Assembly: GCA_013349695.1 (NCBI GenBank)
Contig: DUZD01000015.1
Coordinates: 1 to 21,174, forward strand
DNA from: Rhodospirillaceae bacterium
GTDB lineage: Bacteria; Pseudomonadota; Alphaproteobacteria; Rhodospirillales; 2-02-FULL-58-16
DNA length: 21,174 nt
Direction of reading: 5' to 3'
The notes beneath the pieces were generated by a model, which saw nothing but the letters and a program-made list of their open reading frames with translations, had not been told where the DNA came from and searched no databases. A program made the translations under genes and the position numbers. Of the stretch, positions 15,513 through 21,174 are shown one piece after another; the stretch's first letter is position 1, and each line of letters begins with the position of its first letter.

Positions 15513-15542
15513 TATGTAGGTTTCGTGACATTTTTGTGAAAG
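15513..15542 (-). promoter_or_regulatory. Pho box and pstS promoter
   Basis: On the minus strand CTTTCAC (15542-15536), four A bases, then ATGTCAC (15531-15525) form the 7-4-7 direct-repeat layout of PhoB sites (consensus CTGTCAT-N4-CTGTCAT). A weaker third half-site CCTACAT follows at the same 11-base period (15520-15514). TACATA (15518-15513) could be the -10. The site is about 85 bases upstream of the pstS ATG, and phoB itself lies nearby on the other strand. Confidence 0.65.
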
Positions 15543-15605
15543 CTTCGGGTGGGTCTGGCTTGCTTTCCTGGCGGGCCGCCCGATAAACCGGGAAGAGCTG
15601 AGCGA

Positions 15606-15828
15606 GATCATGTTCCGTGGAGCGGGATCGAGGGATCGATCAAGGAGTTGAAAGAGAATTACATCACGGTTATCGTCATTCATTCCATGCGGCGGGCGGC
15701 GCCGGTTTCGCGGAATGCCGCCTTTATTCACCTTGGCGAACTGGTGGAAGACGGCGATACCGAGCGGATATTCTAAAGGCCTCGGAACGAACGGGATCGG
15801 GCCTATGTCACCGGGCGCATCGGCTGAC
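15606..15828 (+). pseudogene. pstB: C-terminal relic of a canonical pstB
   Basis: The frame reads IEGSIKELKENYITVIVIHSM, RRAAPVSRNAAFIHLGELVE, DGDTERIF, then TAA (15774-15776) and, in the same frame, RPRNERDRAYVTGRIG before TGA. This is the end of an ordinary proteobacterial PstB (ELK-x-DYT-IVIVTHSMQQAARVS ... GELVEFGDTxxIFTNP ... DYVTGRFG). It keeps the H-loop His. Walker A, the signature and most of Walker B are missing, though D-H-V-P-W-S just upstream may be a battered DEPCS. It is distinct from both intact pstB copies and lies 89 bases before phoB, where pstB-phoU-phoB would be expected. Confidence 0.75.
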
Positions 15829-15917
15829 GGGAAGCGCCGGAAAAAGGGCCGGGCCGGGTAAGGCGAACAGATCGAGACATCTCACCACGAGAAACAGAAC
15901 CTCCCGGACAGCCACTG

Positions 15918-16610
15918 ATGACCCCTCTGATCCTGATTGTCGAGGACGAGCCGGCCCAGGTCGAGCTCCTGCGCTACAACCTTGAGAAGAAGGGTTTCCG
16001 CGTAGCCGTTGCCGTCGACGGTCAAGAGGCGCTTTTGCTGGTGGACGAAGAGTCCCCCGCTCTCATCATTCTCGACTGGATGCTGCCGGAGGTTTCCGGC
16101 ATCGAGGTCTGCCGCCGCCTGCGGCAACGGAGCGAGACCAAAACCCTGCCCATCATCATGTTGACCGCCCGCGGCGAGGAGGGAGACCGCATTCGCGGCC
16201 TTGATGCGGGCGCCGACGATTACGTGGTCAAACCGTATTCGCCCAACGAAATGGTCGCCCGCGTGCGCGCCGTTTTGCGCCGCGCCAGCCCCGTCCTTGC
16301 CGAGGAAAGGCTGGAATACGCGGGCATCGTCATGGACTTCGCCACGCACAAGGTGACGCGTCAAGGTCGGCCCGTTCACCTGGGGCCGACGGAATTCCGC
16401 CTGCTCGGCGTTTTGATGGAGCGCCCGTGCCGGGTGTTTTCCCGCGAACAGCTTCTGGACAAGGTCTGGGGGAAAGACGTTTACGTGGAAAACCGGACAG
16501 TGGACGTACACATCCGCCGCCTGCGACAGGCTCTTAACGCCGATGGAGCACAGGATATTATCCGCACGGTCCGCAGAGCAGGATACGCGATTGATGTCAA
16601 ACCAAGCTAA
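15918..16610 (+). CDS. phoB: Phosphate-regulon response regulator PhoB
   Basis: 230 aa, OmpR/PhoB class. The receiver domain has the acidic pocket (VEDE, 8-11), phospho-acceptor Asp53 (ILDWMLP), Thr82 (MLTAR) and Lys104 (VKPYSP). The C-terminal winged helix shows LGPTEFRLLGVLMERP, RVFSREQLLDKVWG and ENRTVDVHIRRLRQAL. On phosphate limitation it would be phosphorylated (by PhoR, not in this window) and bind Pho boxes such as the one before pstS. The usual partner phoU is not seen on its upstream side, where only a pstB relic remains. A GTG/ATG alternative was not favoured; no strong Shine-Dalgarno is visible. Confidence 0.95.
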   Translation: MTPLILIVEDEPAQVELLRYNLEKKGFRVAVAVDGQEALLLVDEESPALIILDWMLPEVSGIEVCRRLRQRSETKTLPIIMLTARGEEGDRIRGLDAGADDYVVKPYSPNEMVARVRAVLRRASPVLAEERLEYAGIVMDFATHKVTRQGRPVHLGPTEFRLLGVLMERPCRVFSREQLLDKVWGKDVYVENRTVDVHIRRLRQALNADGAQDIIRTVRRAGYAIDVKPS

Positions 16611-16681
16611 CCAAGATAATTTCCCTGAAGCTCGGACCACCCGCCTTGACCGCCACGGGCCGGCGGGAGGAAGATGGCGAG

Positions 16682-17242
16682 ATGTCAGCCAAGCCGCCTT
16701 TTCAGTGGGATGATCCGTTCTTTCTAGATGACCAGTTGAACGAAGAAGAACGCCTGGTCCGCAATACGGCCAGGGATTACGCGCAAGCCAAACTGATGCC
16801 GCGCATCCTGAAAGCCAACAGGGACGAGACTTTCGACCGCGAAATCATGACCGAGATGGGCGAACTGGGGCTTTTGGGTTCCACCTTGCCCGGGGAATTC
16901 GGCGGCGCCGGCGTCAACCATGTGTCTTACGGGCTGGCGGCGCGCGAGATCGAGCGGGTGGATTCCAGCTACCGTTCGGCGATGAGCGTGCAGTCGTCGC
17001 TGGTCATGCATCCCATCTTCGCCTACGGCGGCGACAGCCAGAAACGGAAATACCTGCCGAAATTGGCGACCGGAGAATGGATCGGCTGCTTCGGCCTGAC
17101 CGAGCCGGACCACGGCTCCGATCCGGGCGGCATGAAAAGCCGCGCCGTCAAGGTCAACGGCGGTTATGAACTCACCGGCACCAAGATGTGGATCACCCAT
17201 TCGCCGATCGCCGATGTCTTCGTCGTCTGGGCCAAGCTCGAC
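16682..17242 (+). pseudogene. gcdH: 5' fragment of glutaryl-CoA dehydrogenase gene
   Basis: From ATG 16682 about 187 codons match the N-terminal half of GcdH, an FAD-dependent acyl-CoA dehydrogenase of lysine/tryptophan breakdown: FQWDDPFFLDDQL, SSYRSAMSVQSSLVMHPI, ATGEWIGCFGLTEPDHGSDP and MWITHSPIADVFVVWAK. The C-terminal half with the catalytic Glu is absent. At about 17236-17243 the sequence passes into a glgB fragment on the opposite strand; the open frame then runs on nonsensically to 17482. GGGAGGAAG precedes the start. An intact protein normally has about 390 aa, so enzyme activity is not expected. Confidence 0.85.
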
Positions 17243-17383
17243 GCCGTCGGCGCCGGGGATGAAGGCGCGGACCACCACTCCCCTTCCTTCTTCCTCGGCA
17301 TGCATGCCGAGGAAGGAAAAGGGATTGGAATGGGTGGCTCCGACAATGGCGTCGACCGCCCGAGAGAGCTCCTTGCTGTTCAT
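17240..17383 (-). pseudogene. glgB: 5' fragment of 1,4-alpha-glucan branching enzyme gene
   Basis: From the ATG at 17381-17383 the minus strand reads SRAVDAIVGATHSNPFSFLG, MHAEEEGRGVVVRAFIPGAD, GVEL. This matches the start of GlgB, whose N-terminal CBM48-type module begins with a helix and then D-P-F-x-x-L-G-x-H ... V-V-V-R-A-F-x-P-G-A. Only about 48 codons remain before the sequence becomes antisense gcdH. The remaining ~680 residues, including the GH13 catalytic domain, are missing. Confidence 0.7.
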
Positions 17384-17483
17384 GGAGCCAATCGTTTCTT
17401 TACGCCAACATCCGAAAAACAGGTATACAAAACCTTCCCGGCGTCAAGCCCGACACCAGGGCATCTCGGAATTATCATATAAA

Positions 17484-17536
17484 GGTTCATCCGGGGCGGC
17501 GCGGGGTATCGAAGCGAACGCCGCCCCGGATGAACC
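17484..17536. repeat. Perfect 18-bp inverted repeat hairpin
   Basis: The arms GGTTCATCCGGGGCGGCG (17484-17501) and its exact inverse (17519-17536) enclose a 17-base loop. An A8 run follows on the plus strand. It sits beside a second terminator hairpin and could stop plus-strand transcription coming from the gcdH fragment or back up the terminator for the etf-hbd operon. Confidence 0.7.
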
Positions 17537-17540
17537 AAAA

Positions 17541-17564
17541 AAAACGGGGTTCAATCCCCGTTTT
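17541..17564 (-). terminator. Rho-independent terminator of the etfB-etfA-hbd operon
   Basis: AAAACGGGG (17541-17549), loop TTCAAT, CCCCGTTTT (17556-17564). Read on the minus strand the stem ends in a run of eight T bases, 28 bases after the hbd stop codon. The plus-strand side also ends in TTTTCCTTTT, so it may work in both directions. Confidence 0.85.
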
Positions 17565-17591
17565 CCTTTTGCCGGGCGCTTGCCGGATTAG

Positions 17592-18473
17592 TCAGCGGGT
17601 CGGCACCGGCTTGTCGCCGGAATAATCGTAGAAGCCCCGCCCCGTTTTGCGGCCAAGCCAGCCGGCCTCGACGTATTTCACCAGCAGCGGGCAAGGACGG
17701 TACTTGCTGTCCGCCAAACCTTCATGCAGCACATTCATGATGGCCAGGCAAACATCGAGACCGATGAAGTCGGCAAGCTCCAAGGGCCCCATGGGATGGT
17801 GGGTTCCCAGCTTCATGGCGATGTCGATAGCCTCCACCGAACCGACGCCTTCGTAAAGGGTATAGATTGCTTCGTTAACCATCGGCAGCAGGATTCGGTT
17901 GACGATGAAAGCCGGAAAGTCCTCGGCATTGACCGGCTTCTTGCCCAATTTTTCGACAAACTCGCGACAGCACTGATAGGTTGTCTCTTCGGTGGCGATG
18001 CCGCGGATCAACTCCACCAGTTCCATCAATGGCGCCGGGTTCATGAAATGCATGCCGACGTATTGCTCTGGCCGGTCGGTATAGGCGGCCATCCGGGTAA
18101 TCGAGATGGAAGAGGTGTTGGAAGCCAGGATAGCGCTCGGCTTCAACAGCGGACACAGCTGTTTGTAAATATTTTTCTTGACTTGCTCGTCCTCGGTGGC
18201 GGCTTCGATGACCAGGTCGCAGTTTTTGAAGCCGTCGTATTTGAGGCCGGTCTTGATGCGCTTCAAGGCGGTGCTTTTATCCTTCGCCTGAATGGTTTTT
18301 TTTCGCACTTGACGGCCGAGGTTGTTTTCGATCGTCGCCTTCGCCTTGGCCAGTTGCTCCTTGCCGACATCGACAAGGTAGACGTTATAACCGGCAAGGG
18401 CACAGACATGGGCGATGCCGCCACCCATTTGACCAGCGCCGATAACGCCGATTCTCTTGATTCCTTTTGCCAT
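17592..18473 (-). CDS. hbd: 3-hydroxybutyryl-CoA dehydrogenase
   Basis: 293 aa. The Rossmann NAD(P)-binding motif is GVIGAGQMGGGIAHV near the N-terminus, followed by LVD. The family signature around the catalytic His is GMHFMNPAPLMELVELI; SNTSSISI and the C-terminal helical domain (LADFIGLDVCLAIMNVLHEG, GRKTGRGFYDY) are present. It oxidises (S)-3-hydroxyacyl-CoA in short-chain fatty acid or polyhydroxybutyrate metabolism. A strong Shine-Dalgarno AAGGAAAGGAA directly precedes the ATG. It is 41 bases downstream of etfA and ends at a strong terminator, so etfB-etfA-hbd is most likely one operon. Confidence 0.96.
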   Translation of the reverse strand: MAKGIKRIGVIGAGQMGGGIAHVCALAGYNVYLVDVGKEQLAKAKATIENNLGRQVRKKTIQAKDKSTALKRIKTGLKYDGFKNCDLVIEAATEDEQVKKNIYKQLCPLLKPSAILASNTSSISITRMAAYTDRPEQYVGMHFMNPAPLMELVELIRGIATEETTYQCCREFVEKLGKKPVNAEDFPAFIVNRILLPMVNEAIYTLYEGVGSVEAIDIAMKLGTHHPMGPLELADFIGLDVCLAIMNVLHEGLADSKYRPCPLLVKYVEAGWLGRKTGRGFYDYSGDKPVPTR

Positions 18474-18514
18474 TTCCTTTCCTTGCGCTATTGCCGCGCG
18501 GCCGATGGCCGGAA

Positions 18515-19447
18515 CTATTTTTCCAATTCTTTCGACAGCTCGGGCAAGACGTCGAACAAATCCGCCACGAGGCCGTAATCGGCGACCTGGAAAATCGGCG
18601 CTTCTTCATCTTTATTGATGGCGACGATGACCCTGCTGTCCTTCATGCCCGCCAAATGCTGGATGGCGCCCGAGATGCCGACGGCGATGTAAAGGTCAGG
18701 CGCCACCACCTTGCCGGTTTGGCCGACTTGGTAGTCGTTGGGGACGAAACCGGCGTCGACGGCAGCCCGCGAGGCGCCGATCGCCGCCCCCAGTTGGTCG
18801 GCGATCGTTTCCAAAAGGGCAAAGTTTTCGGCCTTCGCCAGCCCGCGGCCGCCGGAAATGACGACCCTGGCGCTGGTCAGCTCGGGGCGCTCGGATTTGG
18901 TCTGCTCCAGACCAACGAAAGTGGACAGGCCGGTGTCTCCCGTTGCCGGAATCTCTTCGATGGCGGCGATGGCGGCGGTTTCCCCGGCGGCGGCGAAGGC
19001 GGTGCAGCGGACGGTGATGACCTTGATCGAATCCCCCGATTGCACCGTCTCCAGGGCGTTGCCGGCATAAATGGGGCGGATGAAGGTGTCCGCCGCCTCG
19101 ATACCGCCGATGTCGGAGATTTGCGCGACATCCAGAACCGCCGCCACTCTCGGCATGACATTCTTGCCGAAGGTGGTGGCGGGAGCCAGCATATGACTGT
19201 AATCGGCGGCCAGCCCGGTCAGCAATGGGGCCAGATTCTCGGCCAGACCGTGCGCGTATTCGGCCGCCTCGGCCAACAGCACCTTGCCGACGCTGGCGAC
19301 TTTGGCGGCGGCCTCGGCAACGGAACGGCAGCCTTCGCCGGCAACCAAAACGGTGACCATGCCCAGTTTCGCCGCCGCCGTGACCGTGCTCAGGGTCGAG
19401 GGCTTGAGCGAGGCATTGTCGTGCTCGGCCAGGACCAGCACTGTCAT
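18515..19447 (-). CDS. etfA: Electron transfer flavoprotein alpha subunit
   Basis: 310 aa from the ATG at 19445-19447, whose first base overlaps the last base of the etfB stop region (TGATG), indicating translational coupling. The FAD-binding C-terminal domain shows RVVISGGRGL, QVGQTGKVVAPDLYIAVG, ISGAIQHLAGMKDS and IVAINKDEEAPIF, all standard for EtfA. With EtfB it accepts electrons from acyl-CoA dehydrogenases and passes them to ETF:quinone oxidoreductase. The frame is open upstream to 19777 but the extension lies inside etfB and is shadow. Confidence 0.97.
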   Translation of the reverse strand: MTVLVLAEHDNASLKPSTLSTVTAAAKLGMVTVLVAGEGCRSVAEAAAKVASVGKVLLAEAAEYAHGLAENLAPLLTGLAADYSHMLAPATTFGKNVMPRVAAVLDVAQISDIGGIEAADTFIRPIYAGNALETVQSGDSIKVITVRCTAFAAAGETAAIAAIEEIPATGDTGLSTFVGLEQTKSERPELTSARVVISGGRGLAKAENFALLETIADQLGAAIGASRAAVDAGFVPNDYQVGQTGKVVAPDLYIAVGISGAIQHLAGMKDSRVIVAINKDEEAPIFQVADYGLVADLFDVLPELSKELEK

Positions 19448-20196
19448 CAAATCACCTTGGCTTCGTTCCTGAGTTTGTCGACCAGTTCGGAAACGCCGCC
19501 GACAATGCTGCCGGCATCGCGCCGCGGCGGCTCGGTCACGCTCCGGATGGTTAGCCGGGAAGCGATGTCGACGCCCAAATCTTCGGGCCACATGGTCTCG
19601 ATGGTTTTTTTCTTGGCTTTCATGATATTGGGCAGCGTCGCGTAGCGCGGCACGTTGAGACGGAGATCGACGGTCACTACCGCCGGCATCTTGAGAACGT
19701 CCGTTTCCAGCCCGCCATCGACTTCGCGGGTGACTTTGACGCGATCGCCTTCGATGTCGAGTTTCGAAACAAAACACCCCTGCGCCCAGCCGAGAAGCGC
19801 CGCCAGCATCTGGCCGGTCTGATTGCAGTCGTCGTCGATGGCCTGCTTGCCCATCAACACCAGATCCGGTGCTTCCTTGCCGACCACCTCTTTGAGCATT
19901 TTGGCCACCGCCAGAGGCTCAATTCCGGCATCCGTCTCTATACGGATGCCGCGGTCGACACCCATGGCAAGGGCGGTACGGATGGTTTCTTCGCATCGGG
20001 CCGGACCGATCGAGACGGCGACCGTCTCATCCACGCCGCCGGCTTCCTTGAGGCGGATGGCTTCCTCGACGGCAATTTCGTCGAAGGGGTTCATGGACAT
20101 TTTGACGTTCGTTGTCTCGACGCCCGAGTTATCGGATTTGACGCGAATCTTGACGTTGTAGTCGATAACCCGCTTGACGGCGACAAGGACTTTCAT
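19447..20196 (-). CDS. etfB: Electron transfer flavoprotein beta subunit
   Basis: 249 aa. MKVLVAVKRVIDYNVKIRV at the start, MSMNPFDEIAVEEAIRLKE, DLVLMGKQAIDDDCNQTGQM and the AMP-binding/recognition region VPRYATLPNIMKAKKK are typical of group I EtfB. It binds AMP and forms the heterodimer with EtfA. It is first in the operon; the 212-base upstream region to the adenosyltransferase gene must carry the promoter, but I could not pick out convincing -35/-10 boxes. The start has no clear Shine-Dalgarno. Confidence 0.97.
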   Translation of the reverse strand: MKVLVAVKRVIDYNVKIRVKSDNSGVETTNVKMSMNPFDEIAVEEAIRLKEAGGVDETVAVSIGPARCEETIRTALAMGVDRGIRIETDAGIEPLAVAKMLKEVVGKEAPDLVLMGKQAIDDDCNQTGQMLAALLGWAQGCFVSKLDIEGDRVKVTREVDGGLETDVLKMPAVVTVDLRLNVPRYATLPNIMKAKKKTIETMWPEDLGVDIASRLTIRSVTEPPRRDAGSIVGGVSELVDKLRNEAKVI

Positions 20197-20408
20197 GAGA
20201 GACCCATGATTGACCTGGAAAGTGAATTGCCCTTAAAGGCCCATTCAACCGTATGAGCGGGCCAACGTCCAGAATTTATCGGGAAAGTAACGCTACGCTT
20301 CTTTTCCAATGCCCGTTTGCACGCCAATACAAATAACATATTAGCCGGAAGAGGCGGATAAAAAAGCCCGGCCGCCGCCGCCCGCCGGTGCCGTCATTTT
20401 AAAAAATG
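20197..20408. other. Intergenic region between etfB and the adenosyltransferase gene
   Basis: 212 bases holding the etfB promoter (not resolved) and, near 20361-20390, a GC-rich block that on the minus strand folds as CCGGC ... GCCGG followed by GCTTTTTT. That could be the terminator of the adenosyltransferase gene, but the stem is short and it is called only weakly. Confidence 0.3.
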
Positions 20409-20972
20409 CTAACGGTTGGCGCCGGGACGCCAGAGCTCATCGGCTTCACCGCCGTCATTGAGGTGGCGGGCAAGGACGAAAAGGTGGTCGGAAAGCCGGT
20501 TGATGTAGCGAAGAACTTGCGGGTTGACGGGCTGGCGCCGGTCCAGCTTGGCGATCAGGCGCTCGGCCCGGCGGACCACCGTTCTCGCCAGGTGGAGTTC
20601 GGCCGCCGCCGCCGAGCCGCCCGGCAGGATAAAGGAGTCCAGCGGTTTCAGGTCGGCGTTCAAGGCATCGATCTCATCCTCCAGGCGTTTGACGTAGATG
20701 CCGGTAAGGCCCCTGTCGCGATCGGCGGTCATGCCGGCATCTGCCCTGCTGAGTTCGGCGCCCAAGTCGAACAGATCGTTCTGAATCCGCGCCAGCATCG
20801 CCGCTGCCTTGCCCTCGGCATGGCGCCGCGCGCAGCCGATGAAGGAGTTGGCTTCATCGACGGTGCCGACAGCGGCGATCCGCAAGTCATGCTTTGGGAC
20901 CCTCTCGCCGTTGGCCAGGGAGGTCTCGCCGCCGTCCCCCCCACCGGTATAGATTCGCGTCAGTTTGACCAT
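20409..20972 (-). CDS. PduO-type ATP:cob(I)alamin adenosyltransferase
   Basis: 187 aa. The N-terminal ATP-binding motif RIYTGGGDGGETSLANGERVPK (TGGGDGGETSL), the VDEANSFIGCARR helix, and the C-terminal RRAERLIAKL and YINRLSDHLFVLARHLN are characteristic of the PduO/MMAB family. It attaches the adenosyl group to cob(I)alamin to make coenzyme B12, for instance for methylmalonyl-CoA mutase. I use the ATG at 20970-20972 (MVKLTRIYTGGGDGG); the frame runs on upstream to the window edge only because it enters the tandem repeats. It often neighbours etfAB-hbd in alphaproteobacteria. Confidence 0.95.
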   Translation of the reverse strand: MVKLTRIYTGGGDGGETSLANGERVPKHDLRIAAVGTVDEANSFIGCARRHAEGKAAAMLARIQNDLFDLGAELSRADAGMTADRDRGLTGIYVKRLEDEIDALNADLKPLDSFILPGGSAAAAELHLARTVVRRAERLIAKLDRRQPVNPQVLRYINRLSDHLFVLARHLNDGGEADELWRPGANR

Positions 20973-21054
20973 GGCCGAAAAGTCCGCCTGCAGAGAAATT
21001 CGGTGACAGCATACTAATTTCCGCCTTTCCGCTTGATTGCAAATGGCAAGGCTT

Positions 21055-21174
21055 TTTGGCTCATGCCGAATGGTTGGCACTTTGGCCCATGCCAAATGGT
21101 TGGCACTTTGGCCCATGCCAAATGGTTGGCACTTTGGCCCATGCCAAATGGTTGGCACTTTGGCCCATGCCAAA
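21055..21174. repeat. 26-bp tandem repeat, 4.6 copies, running off the window
   Basis: Units begin at 21055, 21081, 21107, 21133 and 21159 (the last cut at 16 bases by the window end). Each is TTTGGCCCATGCCAAA followed by TGGTTGGCAC. The first unit has two substitutions and the next three are identical. Each unit has two overlapping stems: TTTGGC-CCAT-GCCAAA and GCCAA-ATGG-TTGGC. There are no unique spacers, so this is not a CRISPR. One similar unit lies in the loop of the pstC-pstA element (13411-13436). The array is about 80 bases upstream of the adenosyltransferase start. Confidence 0.9.

Noticed and set aside
15829..15917. Possible phoU tail between the pstB relic and phoB.
   Set aside because: A frame reading LTGSAGKRAGPGKANRSRHL has a vague resemblance to a PhoU C-terminus, but no core PhoU motif is present and the match is too weak to call.
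17290..17315. Perfect 26-bp palindrome centred on TGCA.
   Set aside because: It lies within the glgB-like reading frame (F-L-G-M-H-A-E-E-E) and can be explained by coding sequence; there is no other sign that it is a site or element.
16724..17383. 219-aa minus-strand frame starting like GlgB.
   Set aside because: Only the first ~48 codons are GlgB-like; the remainder is antisense to the gcdH fragment.
20973..21173. N-terminal extension of the cobalamin adenosyltransferase through the tandem repeats.
   Set aside because: The extra residues are translated 26-bp repeats in shifting frames; family members begin at the MVKLTRIYT motif.
21055..21174. CRISPR-like array at the window end.
   Set aside because: Repeats are directly abutting with a 26-bp period and no variable spacers, and no cas genes are nearby.

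Overview
The window looks like a chromosomal segment of a GC-rich alphaproteobacterium, most likely Rhodospirillales-like. This rests on the proteins (alphaproteobacterial versions of ComF, DUF1178, the NDUFAF5-like methyltransferase, EtfAB/Hbd and PduO-type adenosyltransferase), on the gene neighbourhoods, and on short CTAGAGC-type intergenic palindromes. No rRNA, tRNA or CRISPR array was seen.

Layout. 1-2.7 kb: purB (-) diverges from an Ntn-hydrolase (NAAA/acid-ceramidase-like) gene (+), followed by a ~154 bp palindromic repeat. 2.7-5.0 kb: a minus-strand cluster sfsA-map-radC. 5.1-5.7 kb: a HigBA-type toxin-antitoxin pair with a readable promoter/operator. 5.8-9.6 kb: an NDUFAF5-like methyltransferase (-) head-to-head with comF (+), a relic of grxC, a nitrilase-family amidase (+), a small methyltransferase (-) and a DUF1178 gene (+). 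9.6-10.86 kb: fragments of three unrelated transposases and an intact 53-codon AT-rich membrane-protein gene. 10.86-15.5 kb: a phosphate-uptake operon, pstS-pstC-pstA-pstB2-pstB1 (-), behind a Pho box. 15.6-16.6 kb: a relic of a different, canonical pstB, then phoB (+). 16.7-17.4 kb: two gene fragments, 5' gcdH and 5' glgB, fused tail-to-tail. 17.5-20.2 kb: etfB-etfA-hbd (-) ending at a strong terminator. 20.4-21.0 kb: a PduO-type cobalamin adenosyltransferase (-). 21.05-21.17 kb: a 26-bp tandem repeat running off the window.

How it works together. PhoB would bind the Pho box upstream of pstS and drive the high-affinity phosphate transporter. The transporter is unusual in carrying two different ATPases whose defects are complementary: PstB1 has intact Walker A, Q-loop and H-loop but a damaged ABC signature; PstB2 has an intact signature but has lost the Q-loop Gln and the H-loop His. 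This is the pattern of an asymmetric heterodimeric ABC ATPase with one canonical and one degenerate site. The canonical pstB relic next to phoB, with no phoU visible, suggests that this two-ATPase operon replaced or outlived an older pstSCAB-phoU-phoB locus. EtfAB and Hbd serve acyl-CoA oxidation and electron transfer to quinone.

The region shows repeated remodelling: broken grxC, pstB, gcdH, glgB and three transposases, plus a dispersed palindromic element whose ends coincide with the stop codons of radC and pstC. The 26-bp unit amplified at the window end also occurs inside the loop of the pstC-pstA copy of that element. All calls come from reading the sequence; no database search was run.
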